Source: an uncultured Methylophilaceae bacterium
GTDB taxonomy: Bacteria; Pseudomonadota; Gammaproteobacteria; Burkholderiales; Methylophilaceae
Assembly: GCA_938084195.1 (NCBI GenBank)
Contig: CALKDJ010000076.1
Coordinates: 1 to 14,612, forward strand
Length of the DNA: 14,612 bases
Direction of reading: 5' to 3'
The position numbers and the translations under genes were made by a program. The notes under the pieces are model-generated. The model had not been told where the DNA came from, made no database searches, and saw only the letters and a list, made by a program, of their open reading frames with translations. Positions 7,331 through 13,099 of the stretch are shown here, piece by piece. Numbering within the stretch: the stretch's first letter is position 1; the number at the start of each line of letters is the position of its first letter.

Positions 7331-8096
7331 AAGCTTTCTTCCATTGAATTATCGCTTCCAATCTTTTGTTGTCACCTTCTTCAGTTGTCCAATTAGGGTT
7401 TATCTTATATTTAAGTTTTACAAAATCAGGAAATTCGTTTTGTAATGTTTTGTAACACAATTCATGGGTCTGATTATTTCTAAATACTGAGTTGCCACCT
7501 TTTTTTCCGTGACTATGACTGAATGCGTAATTGTATAAGATCAAATTTTTTTTTCCTTTCGTAAGAAGCGATAACAATGCATAAAAATCTTCAAAATTTT
7601 TAGCTCCTGTTTTTTTATACATACCATCAAAACTTAGATTGTTATCTTTGAAGGTTTTAGTGTTTATTGCATAACATGAATATGATCTTTGTATTTCTTT
7701 TGTACTTTCTAAAACTCTATTATTGCCTGCCCTATCACTTATACCGACCCAAATATAATCATCAAGTTTATTTTCTAATTCTTGTAACATTGATTCATAA
7801 GCATGCGGATTCATTCTCCTTAATTTATTTTCTGAGTTCCTTTCATAAAATAAACATTGGTCATCAACGATAAATATTTTTTCATCTTCATATTTATCAA
7901 TAATTTTTTGTCTTGTATCTGCGATACCATCAGTTACACCAAGATCAACGATCTTAGCCTTGCGGTTATAATATTTTAATAAATCAACCCTTGATGAATC
8001 TGTGGCGAGATATGTTATATCTTGTATGTCAGGGGGCAAATTTTTCCACGATTTTTGGTTATCTTCTCGCATGTATGTAGGAATAATAATTTTCAA
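7302..8096 (-). CDS. TET-associated-type glycosyltransferase (GT-A fold)
   Basis: A 264-residue GT-A-like glycosyltransferase. The N-terminus KIIIPTYMRE (2-11) is the nucleotide-binding start typical of GT-A enzymes, TDGIADTRQKII (55-66) resembles the conserved R-containing segment of the TAGT family, and IFIVDDQ (74-80) supplies the metal-binding acidic motif at D78/D79. EDFYALLSLLTKG (169-181) resembles the catalytic-site ED-x-D segment, and FSHSHGKKGG (192-201) is a His motif. TAGT enzymes occur beside phage TET/JBP oxygenases and are predicted to glycosylate the hydroxylated base. The start is a TTG overlapping the oxygenase stop as TTGA, implying strict coupling. The GT-A fold is well supported; TAGT membership depends on the motif pattern and neighbour and should be tested by profile search. 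Confidence 0.75.
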   Translation of the reverse strand: MKIIIPTYMREDNQKSWKNLPPDIQDITYLATDSSRVDLLKYYNRKAKIVDLGVTDGIADTRQKIIDKYEDEKIFIVDDQCLFYERNSENKLRRMNPHAYESMLQELENKLDDYIWVGISDRAGNNRVLESTKEIQRSYSCYAINTKTFKDNNLSFDGMYKKTGAKNFEDFYALLSLLTKGKKNLILYNYAFSHSHGKKGGNSVFRNNQTHELCYKTLQNEFPDFVKLKYKINPNWTTEEGDNKRLEAIIQWKKAYESRKKNSM

Positions 8097-9016
8097 TTAA
8101 TTTTATCCCCTTCTTTTCTTTTCTTTGCCCTTTCAAGTTCTTCTTCCATAGTCTTGCAATATTTAATATTTTCTCTGTAATAACAAACTATAGATACTCT
8201 TTCGTATGGTGTTTTAGAATCCATTTTTGTATTACCATGAACTTGATGCACATCAAAGTAACAAACATCACCACTACTCAAATCAAAAGCACAGTCATAT
8301 CTAGGCATAACTGTATACCCACCTTGATATTTACCTGCACTCAAAACTGCTAAATTGCCCAACCCTTCTTTTAAATCTCCAGCATCTGTGTGATATGCGG
8401 TTTGAAAATTTTTATTAACTGTAACTGTGCTGAAAACTGTATCAGTGATAATAAAATCTTTACTGCTTTGATCTACAACTTTTTTTTGTGCTTGATATCT
8501 TTCAGGGCATGCTTCTTCAAACATATGGCTTATAAATTTCAAAAAAGGTATAGATTTACTAAACGCATCTTTATTTTTTTCTGTAAAAGCTGTTTGCCTA
8601 CAGTAAGGGAATCTAGTATTCCTATCAAAATAGCCTGCTATCCCTGAATTCACTTTTTTTGCCCTCATTACCTTGCTCAGAGTTCCGTCTTGTTTTATCT
8701 CTCTGTATCTATGGGTTGATATAGTTTTGTGACCTATTTGATCATCGCTATCTAGAGGACCTGCTGCTGTTCCCCTGTTCTCAGTTTTTGTTGCTGCGTT
8801 TCTTAAGTTGTAAAATGCAGTTTCACAAACTTCTTTTGGAATTTTACCTTTTCTGAAAAAAAATAATGGTTCGCCATCATCAGTATAAGCATCGCAATCA
8901 TCGTTGATTAATATCTTATAATCATTATCTGTCGCATACCTGCCCCTAAGATTATCAGTTTCTTTTTTAGTTAATACAGGCGATAAGGTTAATTTAGGAA
9001 TTTCTATCTGATTCAT
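8093..9016 (-). CDS. TET/JBP-like 2-oxoglutarate/Fe(II) dioxygenase
   Basis: A 307-residue oxygenase resembling the TET/JBP family, which oxidizes the 5-methyl group of cytosine or thymine in DNA. The double-stranded beta-helix core shows the iron-binding HTD (H209, D211), followed by GNLAVLSAGKYQGGYTVMP (220-238), SSGDVCYFDVHQVHGN (247-262) with distal ligand H260, and YERVS with R273 as the likely 2-oxoglutarate-binding arginine. The TENRGTAAG segment (78-86) resembles the conserved N-terminal part of phage members. The C-terminus (about 288-307) is a charged, lysine/glutamate-rich tail. There is little Shine-Dalgarno sequence before the ATG, which lies inside the ParB-like gene (23-base overlap), so translation is probably coupled. 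Whether it acts on 5-methylcytosine or thymine is not visible. Another 2-oxoglutarate oxygenase family is the alternative; the context makes DNA the likely substrate. Confidence 0.82.
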   Translation of the reverse strand: MNQIEIPKLTLSPVLTKKETDNLRGRYATDNDYKILINDDCDAYTDDGEPLFFFRKGKIPKEVCETAFYNLRNAATKTENRGTAAGPLDSDDQIGHKTISTHRYREIKQDGTLSKVMRAKKVNSGIAGYFDRNTRFPYCRQTAFTEKNKDAFSKSIPFLKFISHMFEEACPERYQAQKKVVDQSSKDFIITDTVFSTVTVNKNFQTAYHTDAGDLKEGLGNLAVLSAGKYQGGYTVMPRYDCAFDLSSGDVCYFDVHQVHGNTKMDSKTPYERVSIVCYYRENIKYCKTMEEELERAKKRKEGDKIN

Positions 9017-9623
9017 TTTTTACTGCGTTGAAAACAATATCAGAGTAATTATCTTGATTGTATTTATCTTTTAATTTATCTAACATATTTTTGAATTGTA
9101 CTAATGTATCAATATCATATAACAACATAAATTGTTTTATATTGGTTTCAGGTATTTCAAAATCGTCAGATATGCTTAATGAACTGTAATTCTCATCAAC
9201 CTCTGGAGCATCAAACTTCAATAATTCACTGTTTATTTTTTGTATTTCTTCAAAATCAAAACCAGTCAATTTCAAATCAAAATCGCCTTCAACTAATTTA
9301 TCAAACTCAACTGCTAATTGTGTAGAATCCCAAGACGAAAACTCTTGTGCTTTGTTATCCATTATTCTGAAAGCTGTTTTTTGTGATTCTGTCAAACCTT
9401 TAGCGACCTTCACAGGTACTACATCAAGGTTCATTAATTTCGCTGCTTTCAATCTTGTGTGTCCTGCTAAGATTATAAATTCTTCATCAACAACTATAGG
9501 AACTTGCCAACCGAAATTCTGTATACTATCAATTACACGCTGTACAGTTTTTGCATTCGTTCTGGGATTGTTTTCATATGGCACAATTTTCTTTATATCA
9601 GTTTCAGTGATTTCAAATTTCAT
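8994..9623 (-). CDS. ParB/sulfiredoxin-fold protein, phage DNA-modification type
   Basis: The N-terminal 100 residues form a ParB/Srx domain: VPYENNPRTN (14-23), DSIQNFGWQVPIVVD (32-46), and AGHTRLKAAKLMNLDVVPV (53-71), with the GHTR motif at 54-57, then MDNKAQEFSSWD (88-99). This variant, with GHTR in place of the GERR-type motif of chromosomal ParB, is common at the N-terminus of phage DNA methylases and near other DNA-modifying enzymes. There is no ParA gene or visible parS site, so plasmid-type partition is unlikely. The acidic C-terminal half (100-209) carries no methylase motif. In this operon it probably targets or assists base modification on DNA, perhaps through nucleotide binding; that is inference. 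It starts six bases after the HTH gene and has AAGG about ten bases before the ATG. Confidence 0.82.
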   Translation of the reverse strand: MKFEITETDIKKIVPYENNPRTNAKTVQRVIDSIQNFGWQVPIVVDEEFIILAGHTRLKAAKLMNLDVVPVKVAKGLTESQKTAFRIMDNKAQEFSSWDSTQLAVEFDKLVEGDFDLKLTGFDFEEIQKINSELLKFDAPEVDENYSSLSISDDFEIPETNIKQFMLLYDIDTLVQFKNMLDKLKDKYNQDNYSDIVFNAVKNESDRNS

Positions 9624-9629
9624 TTTTTA

Positions 9630-9845
9630 CTAGCCTTCATTTATATTATAAAAATCATTCGGAGCCACAACTCCCTCAGTAACATCATGCAAAATAACCA
9701 TCTCATTGTGCCTGGGTATTCGCGTTCCTAATATCCATTTAGCTAAAGTACCTTGTGGTATTCGCACCCCTTTAGCCATTTCTATCTGATCAATAAATGA
9801 CATTTGAGTGTAATTATTTTCTTTTAGGTATTGTTGTAATTTCAT
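9630..9845 (-). CDS. Small Cro-like helix-turn-helix protein heading the modification operon
   Basis: A 71-residue protein with one predicted DNA-binding domain. Residues 14-47 fit a Cro/CI-like HTH: a helix around MSFIDQIEMAKG, a turn, and a recognition-helix-like IPQGTLAKWILGTRIPR (29-45), whose ending resembles the W...G.R.P pattern of repressor HTH domains. It is the first gene of the leftward operon, and an intergenic control region of 138 bases separates it from the rightward recombination operon. This suggests that it regulates its own operon, the divergent one, or both. The ribosome site is weak (GGAA). DNA-binding specificity is unknown; repeats in the adjoining control region are candidate operators. 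Confidence 0.75.
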   Translation of the reverse strand: MKLQQYLKENNYTQMSFIDQIEMAKGVRIPQGTLAKWILGTRIPRHNEMVILHDVTEGVVAPNDFYNINEG

Positions 9846-9864
9846 AATTTATATTCCAAATAGT

Positions 9865-9893
9865 ATTATATGTTTTAATTAATATTTTGAACA
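9865..9893 (-). promoter_or_regulatory. Possible promoter of the modification operon
   Basis: On the minus strand a perfect TATAAT (9870-9865) lies 17 bases from a weak -35-like TGTTCA (9893-9888). Transcription would begin near 9858, giving a leader of about 13 bases before the HTH gene ATG at 9845. The region is very AT-rich, so the -10 match could be chance; the correct spacing to the first gene is the main support. Confidence 0.35.
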
Positions 9894-9902
9894 GTCTAAA
9901 TT

Positions 9903-9943
9903 AACACTTTATTTTTTACGAAACACTTTATTTATTCCGTAAA
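9903..9943. promoter_or_regulatory. Candidate operator: direct and inverted repeats in the divergent region
   Basis: The 12-base sequence AACACTTTATTT occurs twice, at 9903-9914 and 9922-9933. Overlapping it, TTTACG (9915-9920) and CGTAAA (9938-9943) form an inverted repeat around a 17-base spacer. The repeats lie between the leftward HTH gene and the rightward recombination operon and next to a TATAAT for the latter, where a repressor would be expected to bind. Whether the HTH protein binds here is unknown. Confidence 0.4.
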
Positions 9944-9977
9944 GGGTTTATAATGATGTTACATAATAAAATGAGGT
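9933..9977 (+). promoter_or_regulatory. Putative promoter and ribosome site of the recombination operon (variant of the repeated element)
   Basis: The box TATTCCGTAAAGGGTTTA (9933-9950) resembles the start of the elements at 2861 and 12435. Here a perfect TATAAT (9949-9954) overlaps the end of the box, so the box would act as spacer or operator and not as the -35 site; any -35 near 9926-9931 is weak. An alternative -10, CATAAT, lies at 9962-9967. A good ribosome site, GAGGT (9973-9977), precedes the ATG at 9984. Confidence 0.45.
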
Positions 9978-9983
9978 AATAAA

Positions 9984-10769
9984 ATGAAAAATAATCCATT
10001 TGAAGTTCATGGCATAGAACACTTATCTGCTAGTGCCATCAATCAATTCATAACCAATCCTGCTTCTTGGATTCTTAAGGTTAGCGGTCATAGAGGTATA
10101 CCAAATCCTGCCATGTGGCGTGGCACTGTTATAGATGATGCTATATGCAAATCTTTTGAAAATGATTTGTCTATAGAAAAGAAATTACAAAGATCAATTT
10201 CTAATTCAGAGTATGATTTTGATTCTTTATACGAACACCATAATGCAACTTATGATTATGAAATAGATGCTGTAGAAAAAGAAAAGAATAATTTACAGAG
10301 ATATTTAGAAGTTGCTATACCATTTTATGCCAAGCTTGGAAAACCCCAAGAGTGCCAAAAAAGAATTGAAGTAGAATTTGAAGATATACCTGTGCCTATC
10401 ATTGGGTATATTGATCTTCAATACGAAGGTATTACTAGAGATATAAAGACCACTGGTCGGCTTATGTCTAAGATACCCTCAACAATCTGTCGTCAGCTTA
10501 GCCTTTACGCCTTTGCTGAGGATAGTGTTCCGTATGCTGATTTCATACATGTTACGAAAGCGAAAGCCGAAGTTGTATCTATTGAAATAACAGATATTGA
10601 AAAAAGAGTGGATGAATTGAAGAAAGCTGCATTCTCTATGATGAATGTTCTTTCATATTCAGATGATATTAACCAAGTGGCAAGTTTGTTCTATCCTGAT
10701 TTTGACGATTGGCGTTGGTCAAACCCAATAGACATAGCTGCTGCGAAAAAACTATGGAGAATAAAATGA
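9984..10769 (+). CDS. PD-(D/E)XK exonuclease, Cas4/RecB-like
   Basis: A 261-residue nuclease of the RecB/Cas4-type PD-(D/E)XK superfamily. Visible motifs are the N-terminal LSASAINQFITNPASWIL (14-31), MWRGTVIDDAI (44-54), a glutamate-rich strand RIEVEFE (127-133), GYIDLQ (141-146) with D144, RDIKTT (152-157) giving D153 and K155, and QLSLYA (171-176), the Q...Y motif. Together they form a complete active site. Phage enzymes of this type degrade one strand at DNA ends and work with a single-strand annealing protein, whose likely gene follows directly with an ATGA overlap. It is the first gene of the second plus-strand operon and has a GAGGT ribosome site. Exonuclease direction and partner are inferred. 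Confidence 0.8.
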   Translation: MKNNPFEVHGIEHLSASAINQFITNPASWILKVSGHRGIPNPAMWRGTVIDDAICKSFENDLSIEKKLQRSISNSEYDFDSLYEHHNATYDYEIDAVEKEKNNLQRYLEVAIPFYAKLGKPQECQKRIEVEFEDIPVPIIGYIDLQYEGITRDIKTTGRLMSKIPSTICRQLSLYAFAEDSVPYADFIHVTKAKAEVVSIEITDIEKRVDELKKAAFSMMNVLSYSDDINQVASLFYPDFDDWRWSNPIDIAAAKKLWRIK

Positions 10770-11446
10770 GTGCTAATTACAAAGAAATTTGGGACACCTT
10801 AAACAAGGTGAGCATGGATAAAATAAAAGATAAAAAAGGTAAATTTGATTATCTCAGTTGGACTGATATGTGGCAAGAGATACACAAATACTTTCCTGAA
10901 GTAGATTATGAATTTAAAGAATTTGATAATCCAACTTATGGAACTATGGATTGTTTGGTATATCCTGATGGCTCTGCATCGGTACATTGCAAAGTTACAA
11001 TCAAAGGCGTAACTAGAACTATGTGGTTAGCAGTTACTGACTACAATAACAATGCAAAGAAGGACTGGAATGTAGTTGATATTGCTAATACAAAAATGCG
11101 ATGTCTAACTAAATGTATGTCTATGTTTGGACTGGGTGCACACATATATAGAGGTGAGGATTTAGAAGATAGGGTTGAAACTAAAGAAATAAAAAACACT
11201 ACTAATCAACAAAAAACAAATGGATTCATATTAAAAAGAATTGATGATGATGAAGTCTCTATAGATGGAACACCTGTAGATTATATCCAATCTATTAGAG
11301 TTCAAATGGCATTACTTGATGAACCCAAACGCAAAGAATTATTTTCATTAAATACAGCAGAGATAGAAAGAGCATATCTTTCAATTGAAACTAAGGATGT
11401 AAGCTTGAAAGATTCGTATGAAAAGATGGTGGACTTGTATGCCTAA
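10766..11446 (+). CDS. DUF1071/Sak-like single-strand annealing protein
   Basis: The 226-residue protein resembles the DUF1071 family of phage single-strand annealing (Sak/Rad52-like) recombinases. Supporting segments are FDYLSWTDMWQEIHKYFP (27-44), the strand-rich core with YPDGSASVHCKVTIKG (66-81), AVTDYNNNA (89-97) and VDIANTKMRCLTKCMSMFGLG (104-124), then IYRGEDL (127-133). The C-terminal half is variable and probably flexible. It starts at the ATG at 10766, overlapping the nuclease stop as ATGA, with GGAGA just upstream; an earlier in-frame ATG at 10709 lies inside the nuclease gene and is not needed. Exonuclease plus annealing protein matches the lambda Red-type recombination pair. Assignment is from remembered family motifs. 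Confidence 0.75.
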   Translation: MSANYKEIWDTLNKVSMDKIKDKKGKFDYLSWTDMWQEIHKYFPEVDYEFKEFDNPTYGTMDCLVYPDGSASVHCKVTIKGVTRTMWLAVTDYNNNAKKDWNVVDIANTKMRCLTKCMSMFGLGAHIYRGEDLEDRVETKEIKNTTNQQKTNGFILKRIDDDEVSIDGTPVDYIQSIRVQMALLDEPKRKELFSLNTAEIERAYLSIETKDVSLKDSYEKMVDLYA

Positions 11447-11708
11447 ATTAACTTTGAATGATTGCGTGTATCTTTGTATGCGTGATAATGGTTGGTGGAC
11501 TTTTTGGAAGTTGCAACAAAAAATAAAAGACAAGACTGGTGTTTTTTATGGAGAACCATCAATCAGTGCTGCGATCAGAGACTTAAGAAAAGAACCTCAA
11601 AGAAAAAAATATAACCTTGCAAATTTTGGGGAAGTGGTTGAAAAAAGAAAAATTTTCAATAGCAAAGGTTTTGAATATAAATTAATAGGAGAAAAAAATG
11701 GAAGATAA
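11439..11708 (+). CDS. Small winged-helix-like protein
   Basis: An 89-residue basic protein with a likely winged helix. Residues 3-50 (LTLNDCVYLCMRDNGWWTFWKLQQKI followed by EPSISAAIRDLRK) have the spacing of helix-turn-helix, and residues 60-85 (EVVEKRKIF to FEYKLIG) could be the wing strands. The ATG at 11439 lies within the end of the annealing-protein gene (8-base overlap) and has GGTGG upstream. The gene ends 11 bases into the next. It may be a transcription regulator or a DNA-binding accessory of recombination; the sequence does not separate these. No closer family was recognised. Confidence 0.65.
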   Translation: MPKLTLNDCVYLCMRDNGWWTFWKLQQKIKDKTGVFYGEPSISAAIRDLRKEPQRKKYNLANFGEVVEKRKIFNSKGFEYKLIGEKNGR

Positions 11709-12075
11709 ACAATATGATGATGAAAAGAAAGGCTATTTGTGGCATGAGAATGATGCAACTATAGAAAGGAAGGGTAGCTTCGTTATCAATGGCGAAAAAA
11801 AATATGGTGCTATTGTCAAAAGTTTTAGCAAACAAGGTCAGCCTAAATATGAAATGATGATGTCCATAGGCTTGATGCACTTAAACACAGATAAAACTAA
11901 TGATAGAACTCCTGATATGGGTGGAAAAGTAACCATTGATGGAGTGATCTATAAGCTAGGTTGTTGGGCGAAGGAAACCAGTAATGGCAACCCGTTTACA
12001 AGCCTTGGTTTTCGTGAAGTTGAGGAAGATCAAAACGAAGAAAATCTAGACCTAGCTAAAAAGATACCTTTTTAA
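11698..12075 (+). CDS. Possible single-stranded DNA-binding protein with SSB-like C-terminal tip
   Basis: A 125-residue protein starting at the ATG at 11698, with AGGAG six bases upstream. The middle (residues 20-107) is predicted to be mostly beta strand: ATIERKGSFVINGEKKYGAI, then NDRTPDMGGKVTIDG and LGCWAKETSNGNPFTSLGF. This resembles DUF736-like and small phage ssDNA-binding proteins with an OB-like core. The C-terminus becomes acidic (EVEEDQNEENLDLA) and ends KKIPF, like the acidic tail plus D-x-x-PF tip by which bacterial SSB recruits repair enzymes. Its place between the annealing protein and an HNH nuclease supports an SSB role. The family is not recognised with certainty. Confidence 0.55.
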   Translation: MEDKQYDDEKKGYLWHENDATIERKGSFVINGEKKYGAIVKSFSKQGQPKYEMMMSIGLMHLNTDKTNDRTPDMGGKVTIDGVIYKLGCWAKETSNGNPFTSLGFREVEEDQNEENLDLAKKIPF

Positions 12076-12076
12076 A

Positions 12077-12421
12077 TTGCCGCAAAAAACTTTTAAAGAT
12101 AGCAAACATCTTGCATGGATAAGAACATTGCCTTGTCTGTTATGTAAAGCAGGTTTTTATTCTCATTCTAATGTTGTGCAAGCACATCATCTTCTTAAAC
12201 CTTATGATGGTGTGCGTGGAATGTCTTTAAAAGCAAATGACCGAAATGCAATTCCTCTTTGTGTTTTTCACCATTCACAATTACATACCAAATTTGGCAA
12301 TGAATACAAATTTTTTTCAAGCTACGGATTGCCTGAAACATTCGGACAAGAATGGGCGAAGAAATTATGGGAGAAAAAATCAATAATAGATGAGCAAGAG
12401 GACGATAATTTACCCTTTTAA
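12077..12421 (+). CDS. HNH nuclease, Ref/DUF968-like, with acidic PF tail
   Basis: A 114-residue zinc-binding HNH-type nuclease resembling P1 Ref and other phage recombination nucleases. Motifs are CLLC (20-23), QAHHLLKPYDGVRGM (35-49), NAIPLCVFHHSQLH (57-70) with C62, H65, H66 and H70, and then YGL (83-85). Ref-type enzymes cut at RecA filaments or recombination intermediates. No ATG occurs before residue 49, so the TTG at 12077, one base after the previous stop, must be the start; no clear ribosome site is present and translation is probably coupled. The C-terminus EQEDDNLPF imitates the SSB tip, as does the preceding gene product. It closes the recombination operon. Confidence 0.75.
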   Translation: MPQKTFKDSKHLAWIRTLPCLLCKAGFYSHSNVVQAHHLLKPYDGVRGMSLKANDRNAIPLCVFHHSQLHTKFGNEYKFFSSYGLPETFGQEWAKKLWEKKSIIDEQEDDNLPF

Positions 12422-12433
12422 AAATAATTAAAT

Positions 12434-12520
12434 AATTCCAAAAAGGGGTTTACATCTTTCAGAAAATGAGCAATAATGAACTCATATTAATTGATAAACG
12501 CCCTAAAAAGCGAGGAGAAA
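12434..12520 (+). promoter_or_regulatory. Promoter and leader of the ArdC-N operon (copy 2 of the repeated element)
   Basis: ATTCC (12435-12439), AAGGGG and TTTACA (12449-12454) are followed after 17 bases by AATAAT (12472-12477). The leader motif ATATTAATTGATAA (12484-12497) is identical to 2908-2921. The ribosome site GAGGAG (12513-12518) precedes the ATG at 12525. Close similarity to the promoter at 2866 over about 60 bases supports the call. Confidence 0.75.
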
Positions 12521-12524
12521 AAAA

Positions 12525-12824
12525 ATGATAAACTTCCAAACCAAAAAAGAATACACTGGTGGAAACCTAGACTTACTTGCAGAAGCAGGTTACTCAGAAG
12601 GCGATTATGTTCTTACTTTTAAACAAGCTATGAATGTATTCAAAGTAACTGGCGATATGCTGAAAGGTCTTAAGGGTTTAGGCACCTCATTGTTCTTTTA
12701 CAAAGAAGAAATCAATGAAGAAACTGGCGAGAAAGAAAAAGTCAGAAGATACTTTACTGTGTTCAATGTCAAAGATGTTGAAAGAGTTATTCAAGAAAAT
12801 AAACTTATCAAGAAAGCAGCTTAA
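12525..12824 (+). CDS. Free-standing ArdC N-terminal domain protein (putative anti-restriction/ssDNA-binding)
   Basis: A 99-residue protein resembling the N-terminal domain of ArdC anti-restriction proteins. The match runs through almost the whole length: the region NLDLLAEAGYSEGDYVLTFKQ (14-34), VTGDMLKGLKGLGTSLFFYK (41-60), and RRYFTVFNVKDVE (74-86), corresponding to the ArdC pattern of tfkQA, KG..GT..ffyk and yyTVFNv. In ArdC this domain binds single-stranded DNA and is usually joined to a metallopeptidase; no peptidase motif is present here. It could protect entering or replicating phage DNA. It has its own promoter with GAGGAG, and its stop codon lies inside an intrinsic terminator, so it is a single-gene unit expressed separately from the genes behind it. 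Confidence 0.75.
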   Translation: MINFQTKKEYTGGNLDLLAEAGYSEGDYVLTFKQAMNVFKVTGDMLKGLKGLGTSLFFYKEEINEETGEKEKVRRYFTVFNVKDVERVIQENKLIKKAA

Positions 12825-12840
12825 CAGCTGCTTTCTTTTT
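12810..12840 (+). terminator. Intrinsic terminator overlapping the ArdC-N gene end
   Basis: AAGAAAGCAGC (12810-12820) pairs perfectly with GCTGCTTTCTT (12827-12837) across a six-base TTAACA loop, and a run of T follows. The stop codon TAA (12822-12824) lies in the loop. The 11-base perfect stem makes it the only clear rho-independent terminator in the window. Confidence 0.9.
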
Positions 12841-12850
12841 GGAGAATCAA

Positions 12851-13099
12851 ATGAAAATAAAACAACTTGAAAATATCCATGGTGATGAATGTCTTGGTAA
12901 ACAAGATAGAATTAACGCAAAAGGTCTTATTGACTTAGCATTAATATTTGCTAGGAACAATATGGAAATGTTTTTTAATAGCCAGCTTATGAAACAGACA
13001 ACCTACACAGAGGTTGATATGGACAGATTGGTTGATAACTTTATTAATGACAACACTGCAAGTTTAGAGTTGTTAGATGCAGACGGAGATCCTAAATGA
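12851..13099 (+). CDS. Small hypothetical protein
   Basis: An 82-residue protein starting at the ATG at 12851, with GGAGA (12841-12845) as ribosome site; a TTG at 12839 would lie in the terminator and is rejected. The composition is acidic to neutral and predicted mostly helical (LIDLALIFARNNMEMFFNSQ around residues 26-45), with several methionines. It ends with an ATGA overlap onto the DUF3846-like gene, so the two are translationally coupled. No catalytic motif or known family is visible. Because a terminator stands just upstream, it is read either by antitermination or from an unseen promoter. Confidence 0.65.
   Translation: MKIKQLENIHGDECLGKQDRINAKGLIDLALIFARNNMEMFFNSQLMKQTTYTEVDMDRLVDNFINDNTASLELLDADGDPK

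Noticed and set aside
5887..9623. Reading the HAD, kinase, nucleotidyltransferase and glycosyltransferase genes as a capsule or LPS-modifying cluster
   Set aside because: The HAD part does resemble capsule phosphatases, but there are no membrane transferases or transporters, and tight coupling to a TET/JBP-like oxygenase and ParB-fold protein favours DNA as target. It remains the main alternative.
9846..9983. CRISPR-like repeats in the divergent region
   Set aside because: There are only two 12-base copies without regular spacers, which fits operators better.
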